A DNA stretch of 64,000 bases from contig CAKOTZ010000007.1 in the NCBI GenBank assembly GCA_934120395.1, positions 30,825-94,824 on the forward strand. Direction: 5' to 3'. The notes beneath the pieces were generated by a model. It saw only the letters and a list, made by a program, of their open reading frames with translations, had not been told where the DNA came from and made no database searches. This DNA is from an uncultured Clostridia bacterium (GTDB lineage: Bacteria; Bacillota; Clostridia; TANB77; CAG-508). The translations under genes and the position numbers were made by a program. Shown here piece after piece: positions 38,495 through 47,818 of the stretch (its first letter is position 1; every line of letters starts with the position of its first letter).

Positions 38495-39298
38495 ATGAAG
38501 AGTGAGTATATTGTTTTGCCAATTCTATTTGTAACAATGCTAGTATTTGGTTATAGTGTGTTAAACTTAAATAATAATACAATTACAGCAAGTGCAAATG
38601 CTGCTATTGATAACACTAAAATTGGTTGGGGAATAAAAAGAGAAAAAGATCATAAACAGCCAGATTTGGGAAAAAGAAACAAGGAGCTTATAGATCAATA
38701 TCAAGGGATTGCTATGGGAAATGCAAATAGCAAGAAGATATATTTAACATTTGATGAAGGGTATGAAGCTGGTTATACGTCCAAAATTTTAGAAACATTA
38801 AAAAATAATAACGTAACAGCTACATTTTTTATTACAGCACATTTTTTCAATACACAACAGGATTTGGTTAAACAGATGATAGATAATGGAAATACTATTG
38901 GGAACCACACTGTGAATCATTATAGCATGCCAGAATTAAGTGACGAAAAATTAAAAAAGGAGGTAATGGATTTACATACAGCTATATATCAAAAATTTGG
39001 TTATGAAATGAAATATATTAGACCACCAAAAGGTGAATATAGTCAGAGAACACTTGAACTTAGCAATTCCCTAGGGTATAAAACTGTTATGTGGTCTTTA
39101 GCTTATGATGATTGGGATGAGAAACATCAAAAAGGTGAAGAATATGCTAAGTCTAAAATTTTAGATAATATACACCCAGGAGCAGTAATTCTATTACACG
39201 GAAATTCTAAGGATAATACAAATGTGTTGGATAGTGTAATAAAGGAGGCAAAAAATATGGGATATGAATTTAAAAGTTTAGATGAGTTTGAAAGATAA
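38495..39298 (+). CDS. pdaA: PdaA-like polysaccharide deacetylase
   Basis: The protein starts with a signal anchor (about residues 5-24), then the PdaA-specific WGIKREKDHKQPDLGKRN, then a NodB fold with TFDEGYEAGYT (D87) and the metal pair H138/H142 in GNHTVNH, and RPPKGEYS with the catalytic Arg. PdaA makes the muramic delta-lactam of the spore cortex in B. subtilis. Length is 267 residues. The family call is firm; the sporulation role is inference, supported by bofA in the same window. A GGGGGGAAG site precedes ATG. Confidence 0.9.
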   Translation: MKSEYIVLPILFVTMLVFGYSVLNLNNNTITASANAAIDNTKIGWGIKREKDHKQPDLGKRNKELIDQYQGIAMGNANSKKIYLTFDEGYEAGYTSKILETLKNNNVTATFFITAHFFNTQQDLVKQMIDNGNTIGNHTVNHYSMPELSDEKLKKEVMDLHTAIYQKFGYEMKYIRPPKGEYSQRTLELSNSLGYKTVMWSLAYDDWDEKHQKGEEYAKSKILDNIHPGAVILLHGNSKDNTNVLDSVIKEAKNMGYEFKSLDEFER

Positions 39299-39357
39299 TT
39301 TACGGGAAAAAGCATTTGAGTGTAAAATAAGTGTGAAAAAATGAAAAGTGAAGAAAA

Positions 39358-39402
39358 ACGATATAAATTGACAAAAATGAGTGAATTTATATCGTTTTTT
39401 TG
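39358..39402 (+). terminator. Terminator after pdaA
   Basis: CGATATAAATT (39359-39369) and AATTTATATCG (39384-39394) pair perfectly, followed by seven thymines. Confidence 0.85.
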
Positions 39403-39413
39403 TATTAAAAATA

Positions 39414-39442
39414 TTGCAAATATTGTTTTTTATTGTTATGAT
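39414..39442 (+). promoter_or_regulatory. Promoter of the ftsEX operon
   Basis: TTGCAA (39414-39419), 17-bp spacer, TATGAT (39437-39442), about 45 bp before ftsE. Confidence 0.65.
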
Positions 39443-39487
39443 AGAGAGGAATAATTATATAACTCAAGCTACGAGAAGGAGAAAAAA

Positions 39488-40174
39488 ATGATAGAATTTA
39501 AAAATGTTGGCAAAACATACGACACAGGTACTGTAGCCGTAAAGAATGCAAATTTTAGAATAGAAAAGGGAGATTTTGCTTTTTTAGTAGGTACGTCAGG
39601 TTCTGGAAAATCAACCTTAATTAAATTAATATTAAAAGAGGAAGAGCCGACAACTGGCAATATTATAATTAATGGAAAAGATACTACATTTTTAAAACAA
39701 AGCAAAATTCCATATTTAAGAAGAAGTATGGGAGTTGTATTTCAAGATTTCCGATTATTACCTGATAAAACAGTTTATGATAATGTAGCTTTTGCAATGC
39801 ATGTTGTAAGGGCAACACCAAGACATATTAGAAGGCAAGTCCCAATGGTATTATCACTTGTTGGATTAAGTGCGAAAGCAAAAGTACACCCAGAAGAGTT
39901 ATCTGGTGGAGAGCAACAAAGAGTTGCACTTGCTAGAGCATTGGTAAATAATCCATCTATGATTATTGCGGATGAACCTACAGGAAATTTAGACCCAGAT
40001 ACAGCTTGGGATATTATGACTTTATTAAATGACATTAATATGAGAGGAACAACGGTGGTAGTTGCAACTCATGCTAAGGATATTGTTGACAAAATGAAAA
40101 AAAGAGTTATTGAAATTCATAAAGGTGAAATTGTAAGAGATAGTAAAAAAGGTGGTTATAACAGTGAAATATAG
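39488..40174 (+). CDS. ftsE: Cell-division ABC ATPase FtsE
   Basis: FtsE powers the FtsEX complex, which activates peptidoglycan hydrolases outside the cell rather than transporting a substrate. Walker A GTSGSGKST, Q-loop FQDFRLLPDKTVYDNVA, signature LSGGEQQRVALARALV and Walker B MIIADEPTGNLD are all intact. Length 228 residues is normal. It overlaps the start of ftsX. Confidence 0.96.
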   Translation: MIEFKNVGKTYDTGTVAVKNANFRIEKGDFAFLVGTSGSGKSTLIKLILKEEEPTTGNIIINGKDTTFLKQSKIPYLRRSMGVVFQDFRLLPDKTVYDNVAFAMHVVRATPRHIRRQVPMVLSLVGLSAKAKVHPEELSGGEQQRVALARALVNNPSMIIADEPTGNLDPDTAWDIMTLLNDINMRGTTVVVATHAKDIVDKMKKRVIEIHKGEIVRDSKKGGYNSEI

Positions 40175-41054
40175 TATGTTTGGATACCTTATGGGAGAGG
40201 GATTTAAAAATGTTTTTAAAAACAAAAAATCTACAGTAGCATGTTTAGCAATTATGTGTGCAACAATGTTAATTTTCGGAATATTTTTTATAATAAGTAA
40301 AAACATAAGCAATGCTGTAAATGAAATAGAAGCGGCTCAAGCTATACAAGTATTCATTAAAGATGATGCAAATGATGATCAAATAGAAGAGTTAGGTAAA
40401 AAGATAAATGCCATAAATGGTGTAAATTCAATTAAGTTTAAAAGTAAAGAGGAAGCACTAAACCAGATGAAGGAAACATTGAAAGATAAGCAATACTTAC
40501 TGGAAGGTTTGGACATTTTTCCGGCATCTTATGTAGTAAAGTTAACTGATTTAACCTTAAGTAGTTCTGTTCAAGAACAAATAAGTAAATTAGATTATGT
40601 AAAAACGATAACAAGTAGAGATGATACAATGAATACTTTAGTTACGATTGGGAATGGAATTAAAATTGTAACTGGAGTTGTCTTAGTTTTACTTATATTA
40701 ATATCAATATTCATTATAGCTAATACTATAAAATTAACGGTACATGCTAGAAGAAAAGAAATATCAATTATGAAGTATATTGGAGCAACTAATGGATTTA
40801 TAAGAGCACCGTTTATAGTTGAAGGAATTATAATTGGAACGATTGCATCTATGTTATCTGTTTTACTGATTGGATTGGCATATAATACTATATCAAATAA
40901 AATTTTAAGCTCATCATTAAGTAAAGTAATTCAATTTAATTTATTAGGTTTCAATGATTTGTTTAATTTAATAATCATTGTATACTTGGCACTTGGAATA
41001 GGCGTAGGAATTTTAGGTAGTGCAATGTCAATGAGAAAATATTTAAAAGTGTAA
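40164..41054 (+). CDS. ftsX: Cell-division membrane protein FtsX
   Basis: FtsX has four membrane helices and a large extracellular loop that binds hydrolase partners. Visible features: MCATMLIFGIFFIISKNISN (TM1), the EAAQAIQVFIKDDANDDQI loop, the ARRKEISIMKYIGATNGFIR coupling region and three C-terminal helices. I place the start at GTG 40164, inside the end of ftsE and behind AAAGGTGG; GTG 40152 is an alternative. The two partner hydrolases follow immediately. Confidence 0.94.
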   Translation: MKYSMFGYLMGEGFKNVFKNKKSTVACLAIMCATMLIFGIFFIISKNISNAVNEIEAAQAIQVFIKDDANDDQIEELGKKINAINGVNSIKFKSKEEALNQMKETLKDKQYLLEGLDIFPASYVVKLTDLTLSSSVQEQISKLDYVKTITSRDDTMNTLVTIGNGIKIVTGVVLVLLILISIFIIANTIKLTVHARRKEISIMKYIGATNGFIRAPFIVEGIIIGTIASMLSVLLIGLAYNTISNKILSSSLSKVIQFNLLGFNDLFNLIIIVYLALGIGVGILGSAMSMRKYLKV

Positions 41055-41066
41055 AGGAGTAGAGAA

Positions 41067-42287
41067 GTGAAAAAAAGGGTAATTACAATAGAAATTATAG
41101 CAATAGTTTTGATAGTTTGTATTGTTCCCTGCCCAATTTTAGCACAAGATATACAAAATGCTATTTTGAATGATACAAATCAAAATAGTGCAAATAACAA
41201 TAGTATAAATTTACAAACTAATGATATAAATGAATTGCAAACAATGCATAATGAAGTGCAAGGACATGTTATAGAAGCAAATGACCAACTAAGTGGAGTA
41301 CAATCTGAACTTTCTGAAATTATGCAGCAGATACAAGCACTAAATGAAAGAATAGATGGATATCAAACAGAAATAGAAAAGTTGGGTAATGAAACAGATA
41401 AATTAAAAGTATCTATGGATAGATTAGAGGCAGAATTATCTGTTGCGGAGGAAAAATATGAAAAACAGAAAAAGACACTTGAAACAAGATTAGTTGTGTT
41501 GTATGAATCAGGGGAAACAACGTATCTAGATGTTTTATTGAATTCAAATGGAATAGAAGACTTTATATCGAAGTATTATTTAATATCTCAAATTGTTGCA
41601 CATGATCAAAAATTGCTAGATGAGGCTGAAATTGAAAAGACAAAAATAGAGGTTGCAAAGACAACATTGACAGAACAGAGAAAACAATACAAAATAGCAA
41701 AGGATAATACTGAAAAAACAGCAATTATACTTGAAAATACGAAAGTGGTTAAAAATAATTATATGAGTCAGTTATCCGCAGAGGAACTTGAGCTACAGCA
41801 ACAAATCGACACATATAATCAACAAATAAAAGATATAGAGGCTGAAATTCATTTGTTAACAACTGCAAATATCGGCAGTGATTATATAGGAGGCAGTATG
41901 AGTTGGCCAGTACCTGGATATACAAGAATATCATCAGCTTATGGAATGCGTGTCCATCCAATTACAGGAGTGTATAAACTTCATACAGGAACTGATATTG
42001 CAGCACCTATGGGAGTTAATTTTATAGCTGCAAACTCTGGAGTAGTTGTAAAAGCTGGACCTAATGCAGCATATGGTAATATGGTAATTATTGACCATGG
42101 GGGTGGAGTATCAACATTGTATGCACATGGGTCACAAATTTTAGTTACAGTTGGACAATATGTAAATAAGGGAGATCCTATTTTAAAAGTTGGTAGCACA
42201 GGATATTCAACAGGACCACATGCACATTTTGAGGTAAGAATAAATGGAGAATATGCAGATCCAATGAATTTTGTAAAACCAGATTAA
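41067..42287 (+). CDS. Secreted coiled-coil M23 peptidoglycan hydrolase (EnvC/PcsB/CwlO-type partner of FtsX), copy 1
   Basis: The protein has a signal peptide (cleavage after PILA, about residue 26), a long coiled coil (about 55-265) with the conserved LETRLVVLYESGETTYLDVL segment, and a LytM/M23 endopeptidase domain with the full zinc site: H306 and D310 (HTGTD), H385 and H387 (HAH), plus H354. Coiled coil plus catalytic domain directly after ftsEX matches an FtsX-activated hydrolase. It starts 12 bp after ftsX. Confidence 0.9.
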   Translation: MKKRVITIEIIAIVLIVCIVPCPILAQDIQNAILNDTNQNSANNNSINLQTNDINELQTMHNEVQGHVIEANDQLSGVQSELSEIMQQIQALNERIDGYQTEIEKLGNETDKLKVSMDRLEAELSVAEEKYEKQKKTLETRLVVLYESGETTYLDVLLNSNGIEDFISKYYLISQIVAHDQKLLDEAEIEKTKIEVAKTTLTEQRKQYKIAKDNTEKTAIILENTKVVKNNYMSQLSAEELELQQQIDTYNQQIKDIEAEIHLLTTANIGSDYIGGSMSWPVPGYTRISSAYGMRVHPITGVYKLHTGTDIAAPMGVNFIAANSGVVVKAGPNAAYGNMVIIDHGGGVSTLYAHGSQILVTVGQYVNKGDPILKVGSTGYSTGPHAHFEVRINGEYADPMNFVKPD

Positions 42288-42311
42288 GAATATAAATTTT
42301 ATGGAGGATAT

Positions 42312-43493
42312 ATGAAGAATAAACGTATTATAAAATATTGTTGTACAATTGGAATTAGCACAGTAGTTTTGCTAAATTCTGTATTAGTATATGCTGCAAA
42401 TACAAAATCTGAATTAAATAATCAAATGGGAGACATTAATGATCAAATTAGTGCAACCAAAACAGAAATAAATGGTGTTCAAAAAGAAATGTCAAACAAA
42501 ATGAAGGAAATAGAAAACTTAAATGATGAAATTAACAATTATCAGGATCAAATCGATGAATTAGATGATCAAATTAATGCTTTGCAAGAGTCTATAAATA
42601 AACAAACAAAGGAACTAGAGAAAGAACAGGAAAATTATGAAGAACAAAATGAGAATTTAAAGCAAAGATTAATTGCTTTGTATGAAGCAGGGCAAACTTC
42701 ATATATAGACGTACTATTAAGTTCTGAAGACCTAACAAGCTTTTTGTCACGTTATTATTTAATTACTGAAATTGCGGAATATGATACAGAATTATTACAA
42801 AAGATAGAGGATAATAAAAACTCAATAGAAAACAAGAAAAAAAGTCTAGAAACAACAAAGGAAAAAATAGAGGCAAATAAAGCAAGCAAAGAAAAAACAA
42901 GTAAGGCTTTGGAAAGTTCAAAAACATTAAAAAATAAGCAAGTAAATGAGTTGTCTGCAGAGGAAAAGGAATTACAAGCACAGTTAGATCAATTTGAAAA
43001 AGATAAAAAAGATATTCAAGCAAAATTAAAGAAAATTGCTGAGGAGGAAGCAAAGAAAAATACTACAAATGTTACATCAAATCCAAGTTCAGCAGGATAC
43101 ATAAGACCAGTTTCTGGATATCCTATTACAACAGGAATGTACTATTCAACTGGTAAATATCATGGAGCAGTTGATTTTAGTGGAAGTGGAATATCTGGAA
43201 AACCAGTAATGGCTGTTAAAAGTGGAACGGTTGTTATTTCAAAGGCATTAAAAAATGCTAATGGCAGTTATCGTAGTTATGGTGAATACATAGTTATTAA
43301 CCATCATGATGGAACTATGACTTTATATGCGCATGGAGCGCCAGGTTCTAGAACTGTACAGGAAGGACAAAGTGTAAAACAGGGACAAACAATTATGAGT
43401 GTAGGTACAACAGGAAATTCAACTGGATATCACTTGCATTTTGAAGTAATCGTTAATGGAAAAACAGTTAACCCAGTTCCATACTTGCCGTAG
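42312..43493 (+). CDS. Secreted coiled-coil M23 peptidoglycan hydrolase, copy 2
   Basis: A paralog of the preceding gene with the same order: signal peptide (cleavage near VYA, residue 28), coiled coil (about 30-245) with LKQRLIALYEAGQTSYIDVL, then an M23 domain with H284/D288 (HGAVD) and H374/H376 (HLH). The metal site is intact. The M23 domain is more diverged than the coiled coil, with an insertion-containing loop (KALKNANGSYRSYGE). It is 24 bp after copy 1 and is followed by a hairpin. Confidence 0.9.
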   Translation: MKNKRIIKYCCTIGISTVVLLNSVLVYAANTKSELNNQMGDINDQISATKTEINGVQKEMSNKMKEIENLNDEINNYQDQIDELDDQINALQESINKQTKELEKEQENYEEQNENLKQRLIALYEAGQTSYIDVLLSSEDLTSFLSRYYLITEIAEYDTELLQKIEDNKNSIENKKKSLETTKEKIEANKASKEKTSKALESSKTLKNKQVNELSAEEKELQAQLDQFEKDKKDIQAKLKKIAEEEAKKNTTNVTSNPSSAGYIRPVSGYPITTGMYYSTGKYHGAVDFSGSGISGKPVMAVKSGTVVISKALKNANGSYRSYGEYIVINHHDGTMTLYAHGAPGSRTVQEGQSVKQGQTIMSVGTTGNSTGYHLHFEVIVNGKTVNPVPYLP

Positions 43494-43500
43494 AATATTA

Positions 43501-43531
43501 ATGGGACAAATCTAATCTTAGGATTTGTCCC
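43501..43531. repeat. Perfect 12-bp inverted repeat between the M23 pair and ctp
   Basis: ATGGGACAAATC and GATTTGTCCCAT flank TAATCTTAG. There is no T-tract on the plus strand, so it is not a standard terminator; it may stabilise the upstream mRNA or act as an operator. Confidence 0.55.
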
Positions 43532-43596
43532 ATAAAAAATTATATACTATTAACATGAATTTAGAGTATAATAGTAAAAGTGGAGGAAAAGAAAAT

Positions 43597-44811
43597 ATGG
43601 AATATAATAAAAAACAAAGAATATATAAAACAATAATGTTGGTTATTTTGACAATAATAATTACTGTGATAGCAACAACGATTGGTCTATATAGATATTG
43701 GGGTACAAACAAAAATATAAAATATGTTATGCTACCAACATCAGATAAGGGATTATCAGCAGAAATATCACGTTTAAGAACTGTTATTGATAAGTATTAT
43801 TTAGGAGAAATTGATAATCAAAAGCTGGAAGATGGTGCATTAGTTGGATATATTAGTGGATTAGGAGATGAATATTCTGAGTATATTCCAAAAGAACAAA
43901 TGGAAGATTTTAAGGCTGATACGACAGGAAATTATAATGGTATTGGAATTTATTATGGAAGATTGTCAGAAGATGGAAGGCTGGTTGTTATAGCACCAAT
44001 AAAAGAATCACCTGCATATAAAGCTGGAATTTTACCAGGAGATATTATTGTAAAAATAAATAATGAAGAAATAGCAGAAGATACATCACTAACAGATATT
44101 TCTAATAAAATAAAAGGAGAAGTAGGGACTAGTGTTAATTTAACTATTCAGAGAGGCGAAGAAACAAAAGAATTTTCTATTAAAAGGGAAAATATTAAAT
44201 TACATTATATTGATACAAAAATTTTAAATAATGAAATTGGATATATGGATATTCTTACATTTGATGAAGGTACATCAGAGGATTTTGCAAATAAATATGA
44301 AGAACTTAAATCACAAGGAATTAAATCACTAATTATAGATTTAAGAAATAATGGTGGTGGAATTGTGCAAGAGGCAACTGGGATTGCTGATAGAATATTA
44401 AAGAAGGATTCAACAATTTTAATAACAAAAGATAAAGATGGAAAAGAAGAAATTACAAAGGCTCAAACTGACAACAGTATTGACTTGCCAATTATTATAT
44501 TAACTAACAACAATACTGCAAGTGCATCGGAAATTTTAACTGGAGCATTAAGGGATAATAATGTTGCAAAAGTTGTTGGAGAAACAACTTTTGGAAAGGG
44601 TGTTATTCAAAATGTATTTACATTATCGACTGGTGCTGGCTTAAAATTAACAACTAATGAGTATTTTACACCAAATAATAATAAAATTAATCATGTAGGA
44701 ATTGAGCCAGATGAAAAAGTAGATGTAGCAGAAGAATATAGAAATAAAATGATTATACCAGAAGACCAAGATACTCAATTAAAAAGGGCAATTGAGATGT
44801 TACAAAATTAA
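43597..44811 (+). CDS. C-terminal processing protease, S41 (CtpA/CtpB-like)
   Basis: The protein has one N-terminal membrane anchor (about residues 12-31), a PDZ domain (NGIGIYYGRLSEDGRLVVIA through GDIIVKINNEEI) and the S41 catalytic domain with Ser309 in TASASEIL, Lys334 in TFGKG and Gln338. These numbers coincide with those I recall for B. subtilis CtpB. I set ATG 43597 behind GTGGAGGAAAAG, giving 404 residues. CtpB acts on SpoIVFA in sporulation, while CtpA-type enzymes trim envelope hydrolases; next to two M23 enzymes the latter is equally plausible. Confidence 0.93.
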   Translation: MEYNKKQRIYKTIMLVILTIIITVIATTIGLYRYWGTNKNIKYVMLPTSDKGLSAEISRLRTVIDKYYLGEIDNQKLEDGALVGYISGLGDEYSEYIPKEQMEDFKADTTGNYNGIGIYYGRLSEDGRLVVIAPIKESPAYKAGILPGDIIVKINNEEIAEDTSLTDISNKIKGEVGTSVNLTIQRGEETKEFSIKRENIKLHYIDTKILNNEIGYMDILTFDEGTSEDFANKYEELKSQGIKSLIIDLRNNGGGIVQEATGIADRILKKDSTILITKDKDGKEEITKAQTDNSIDLPIIILTNNNTASASEILTGALRDNNVAKVVGETTFGKGVIQNVFTLSTGAGLKLTTNEYFTPNNNKINHVGIEPDEKVDVAEEYRNKMIIPEDQDTQLKRAIEMLQN

Positions 44812-44834
44812 AGCAAAAGTAGGAGAATGGTCGA

Positions 44835-45599
44835 ATGAAAAAAGTTTTTAAATGTTGCTTTGCTGTTTTACTATTAGTAGTCACAATGTGTGGCTTATAT
44901 AAATATAATAATCAACAAGAAATTGGGAATAATAAAATTGTAGAGGAAAATAATAAGAAAAATATATTTATTATTGATAAGATAATAGCATACAGCAATG
45001 CAAATGCAATGAAAAACGAAAATAATCAACGTGCAGATTGGGAACTTTCGATATATCAATATACTGATTTGGCAATTTACATAAAAATCAATCAAACTGA
45101 TGATGATAGAGAAAGTAATATTAAATCAATTTCAATAGAGAATATGAAAATATTGCAAAATCCAAAACTAGGTACACCAGTTTTAGGTGCAAAAAAAATA
45201 AGAAACTTTGGAAAAGATGAGAATGAAATTAAAGAAAGTATTTCTAATATAAATTTTGAATTACTAGAAAAGCAAGATAGTATAGAAAATAGTGAGTATC
45301 CATTTAAAAAAGATGGTAGCATTCCTTTAACTATTACTTATTTTAATAATAATATAAAGGAAAAATATATTATATCAGATATAACTCAGGCACTAACTTT
45401 TGATGGAAGTCTTTTAAGGAGAGCAAGAATACCAATTGATTCTATTAAAAGTAAAATTGGACTAACAGTTAAAATTGTTAATGAGTTACAGGAAGAGTAT
45501 ACAGCGACAGTAGAATTTGATTTGCCCATAACAGAAGAATTGTATGAAGGCAGTCAAACAGTTATAATAGATAGTAAGCAAGAATTTGAAATTATTTAG
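44835..45599 (+). CDS. Membrane-anchored extracellular orphan protein
   Basis: I do not recognise this 254-residue protein. It has a short basic N-terminus and one hydrophobic segment (about 7-23), consistent with an anchor or an uncleaved signal; the remainder is predicted to be extracellular with strand-rich pattern and no catalytic motif. It starts 23 bp after the S41 protease gene, so it is probably co-transcribed and may work with it. Start ATG follows GTAGGAGAA. Confidence 0.65.
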   Translation: MKKVFKCCFAVLLLVVTMCGLYKYNNQQEIGNNKIVEENNKKNIFIIDKIIAYSNANAMKNENNQRADWELSIYQYTDLAIYIKINQTDDDRESNIKSISIENMKILQNPKLGTPVLGAKKIRNFGKDENEIKESISNINFELLEKQDSIENSEYPFKKDGSIPLTITYFNNNIKEKYIISDITQALTFDGSLLRRARIPIDSIKSKIGLTVKIVNELQEEYTATVEFDLPITEELYEGSQTVIIDSKQEFEII

Positions 45600-45628
45600 T
45601 GAAACTTGTTACAAGAGGAGAGAAAAAT

Positions 45629-47356
45629 ATGGATGTTAAACCAGAATTAATTAAAAAATTAGAAGAGAAATATATTAAAACCTATGAGATAACAGATTTC
45701 AAGGATTTGTTAGAAAAAGCAGAAGCAAAGTACTCTAATGATATTGCATTTAGGATAAAGGAAAAGAATGGTAAAATAAGAGAAATTAGTTTTAAACAAT
45801 TTAAATGTGATGTAGAAGCTCTTGCTACAGCGTTATTAGACAGAGGAGCGAAGTCTAAACCTATTTGTGTTATTGGAAAAAATAGTTATCAATGGGCAGT
45901 TTCATATATGGCTGTTGCAATTGTAGGAGTTGTTGTACCACTTGATAAGGAATTACATATTGATGACATTATAAATTTTATAAATATATCTGAAAGTGTA
46001 GCTGTTTTAGGTGATCTAAAATATATAGAACAGGTGAAAGAAAACAAGGAAAAAATCAAACAAAATGGAATACAATTTTGGGGATTACAAGACGAAGAGG
46101 ACATGCTATCATTTTCAAAATTAATATCAGAAGGAATGAAGAGCATAGAAACTGGCAATACTAAATTTCAGGAAATAAAAATCGATCCAGATGAAATGCG
46201 AATTTTGCTTTTTACTTCAGGTACAACAGGTAGCGCTAAGGCTGTATGTCTTTCACAAAAAAATATATGTTCAGATATTATGTCTGTGTCTGGTATTATA
46301 GATTTAAGCTTTAGACCAAAAGTACTTTCTATATTGCCATTACATCATACTTACGAGTGCACATTAGGATATTTACTTGTAATATATTCAGGAGGTTGTA
46401 TAGCCTATTGTGATGGCTTAAGATATATAGTAAATAATATGCAAGAATATAAACCTAATGTAATTTTATGTGTTCCACTATTATTAGAAAACATGCATAA
46501 AAGAATAATGAAAACTCTAGAAAAATCATTAGATAAAAAGTATTTTAAAAAAGACAAACACATTATAGACAGTTTGCCTATATTTATGAGACCTATTGTA
46601 AAAAATAGAATTAAAAAGAGCCTAGGTGGAAAAGTAAAAATGTTTATTGTGGGAGCTGCTGCAATGAATCCTGAAATAACAAGTTCATTTAGAAAATTTG
46701 GTTTAAGAGTTGTTCAAGGGTATGGTCTTACTGAATGTTCTCCATTGGTTGCAGGAAATACAGATTTCTTTTCTAAAGATGATGCTGTGGGTTTGCCTAT
46801 TCCAAATGTAGAATATAAAATTATTAATCCAAATGATGAAGGTGTAGGAGAAATAGCCGTTAAGGGTCCAAATGTAATGCTTGGATATTATAAAGACGAA
46901 GAAGCGACAAGAAGGGCAATTAGAGATGGATGGTTTTATACTGGCGATTTAGGAAAAGTTGACGAAAATGGTTATCTATATGTAACAGGAAGAAGTAAAA
47001 GTGTAATTGTAACTAAAAATGGAAAAAATATATATCCAGAAGAGTTAGAATACTATTTAAATGAAAATCCTCTAATTTCAGAGGCCATTGTTTTGGGAAT
47101 AGAGGATAAAGAAAAAAATGAAACTTACGTAAAAGCAAAAATTTTTCCAAATATGGATGCAATAAAAAGCTTTTTAAAGGTGGAAATACCAACTAAGGAG
47201 CAAATTATGAAGGTAATAAGTAGTGCTGTACAAAGCGTAAATAAGAAGATACCAAATTATAAACATATTAAAGGGTTTAAAATCGTTGACAAAGAACTAG
47301 AAAAAACAACTACACAAAAAGTAAAAAGATATGGAGAAAACACTAAAATAGACTAG
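45629..47356 (+). CDS. AMP-forming acyl-CoA synthetase family protein, copy 1
   Basis: This adenylate-forming enzyme activates a carboxylic acid to the acyl-AMP, then normally the CoA thioester. Motifs: P-loop LLFTSGTTGSAK, LPLHHTYECT, A8/A5-type VVQGYGLTECSPLVAGN and the YTGDLGKVDENGYLYVTGRSK hinge with IYPEELE. The substrate is unknown; the arrangement resembles long-chain fatty-acid ligases. ATG 45629 follows AGAGGAGAG, giving 575 residues. It has a paralog at 48000-49661 on the other strand. Confidence 0.9.
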   Translation: MDVKPELIKKLEEKYIKTYEITDFKDLLEKAEAKYSNDIAFRIKEKNGKIREISFKQFKCDVEALATALLDRGAKSKPICVIGKNSYQWAVSYMAVAIVGVVVPLDKELHIDDIINFINISESVAVLGDLKYIEQVKENKEKIKQNGIQFWGLQDEEDMLSFSKLISEGMKSIETGNTKFQEIKIDPDEMRILLFTSGTTGSAKAVCLSQKNICSDIMSVSGIIDLSFRPKVLSILPLHHTYECTLGYLLVIYSGGCIAYCDGLRYIVNNMQEYKPNVILCVPLLLENMHKRIMKTLEKSLDKKYFKKDKHIIDSLPIFMRPIVKNRIKKSLGGKVKMFIVGAAAMNPEITSSFRKFGLRVVQGYGLTECSPLVAGNTDFFSKDDAVGLPIPNVEYKIINPNDEGVGEIAVKGPNVMLGYYKDEEATRRAIRDGWFYTGDLGKVDENGYLYVTGRSKSVIVTKNGKNIYPEELEYYLNENPLISEAIVLGIEDKEKNETYVKAKIFPNMDAIKSFLKVEIPTKEQIMKVISSAVQSVNKKIPNYKHIKGFKIVDKELEKTTTQKVKRYGENTKID

Positions 47357-47403
47357 TAGGTGACACTTTTTTAAAAAAAATCAAAAAAAATTTTAAAAAA
47401 GTG

Positions 47404-47432
47404 TTGACAACTTATTAGAAACATAGTATACT
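47404..47432 (+). promoter_or_regulatory. Promoter of the tRNA cluster
   Basis: TTGACA (47404-47409), 17-bp spacer, TATACT (47427-47432), 20 bp before the first tRNA. Confidence 0.85.
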
Positions 47433-47451
47433 AGTCAATGTCAAAGGAAAT

Positions 47452-47527
47452 GGGCGCATAGCTCAGCTGGGAGAGCATCTGCCTTACAAGCAGGAGGTCA
47501 TAGGTTCGAGCCCTATTGCGCCCACCA
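47452..47527 (+). tRNA. tRNA-Val (anticodon TAC)
   Basis: A 76-nt cloverleaf with acceptor GGGCGCA/TGCGCCC, anticodon loop CTTACAA, the T-loop GGTTCGAGCC and encoded CCA. Confidence 0.97.
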
Positions 47528-47573
47528 TTTTCTTAAAAGATATTTAGTATAAACTAAATATTTTTTAATTTAT

Positions 47574-47650
47574 GGCCTGGTAGTTCAGTTGGTTAGAACG
47601 CTAGCCTGTCACGCTAGAGGTCGACGGTTCGAGCCCGTTCCAGGTCGCCA
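47574..47650 (+). tRNA. tRNA-Asp (anticodon GTC)
   Basis: A 77-nt cloverleaf with acceptor GGCCTGG/CCAGGTC, anticodon loop CTGTCAC, and encoded CCA. Confidence 0.97.
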
Positions 47651-47689
47651 TTATTTTTAAATGGCTTTTTTTTATTCATAAAAGAAAAT

Positions 47690-47765
47690 GGCTCGATAGC
47701 TCAGTTGGTAGAGCAGGGGACTGAAAATCCCCGTGTCAGTGGTTCGATTCCACTTCGAGCCACCA
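47690..47765 (+). tRNA. tRNA-Phe (anticodon GAA)
   Basis: A 76-nt cloverleaf with acceptor GGCTCGA/TCGAGCC, anticodon loop CTGAAAA, T-loop GGTTCGATTCC and encoded CCA. Confidence 0.97.
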
Positions 47766-47773
47766 ACTATATT

Positions 47774-47806
47774 GAAGTAGTTATTTTTTAACTGCTTCTT
47801 TTTTTG
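47774..47806 (+). terminator. Terminator of the tRNA cluster
   Basis: GAAGTAGTT pairs with AACTGCTTC (one G-U pair) around ATTTTTT, followed by seven thymines. Confidence 0.8.
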
Positions 47807-47818
47807 CTTACTTTTTTC

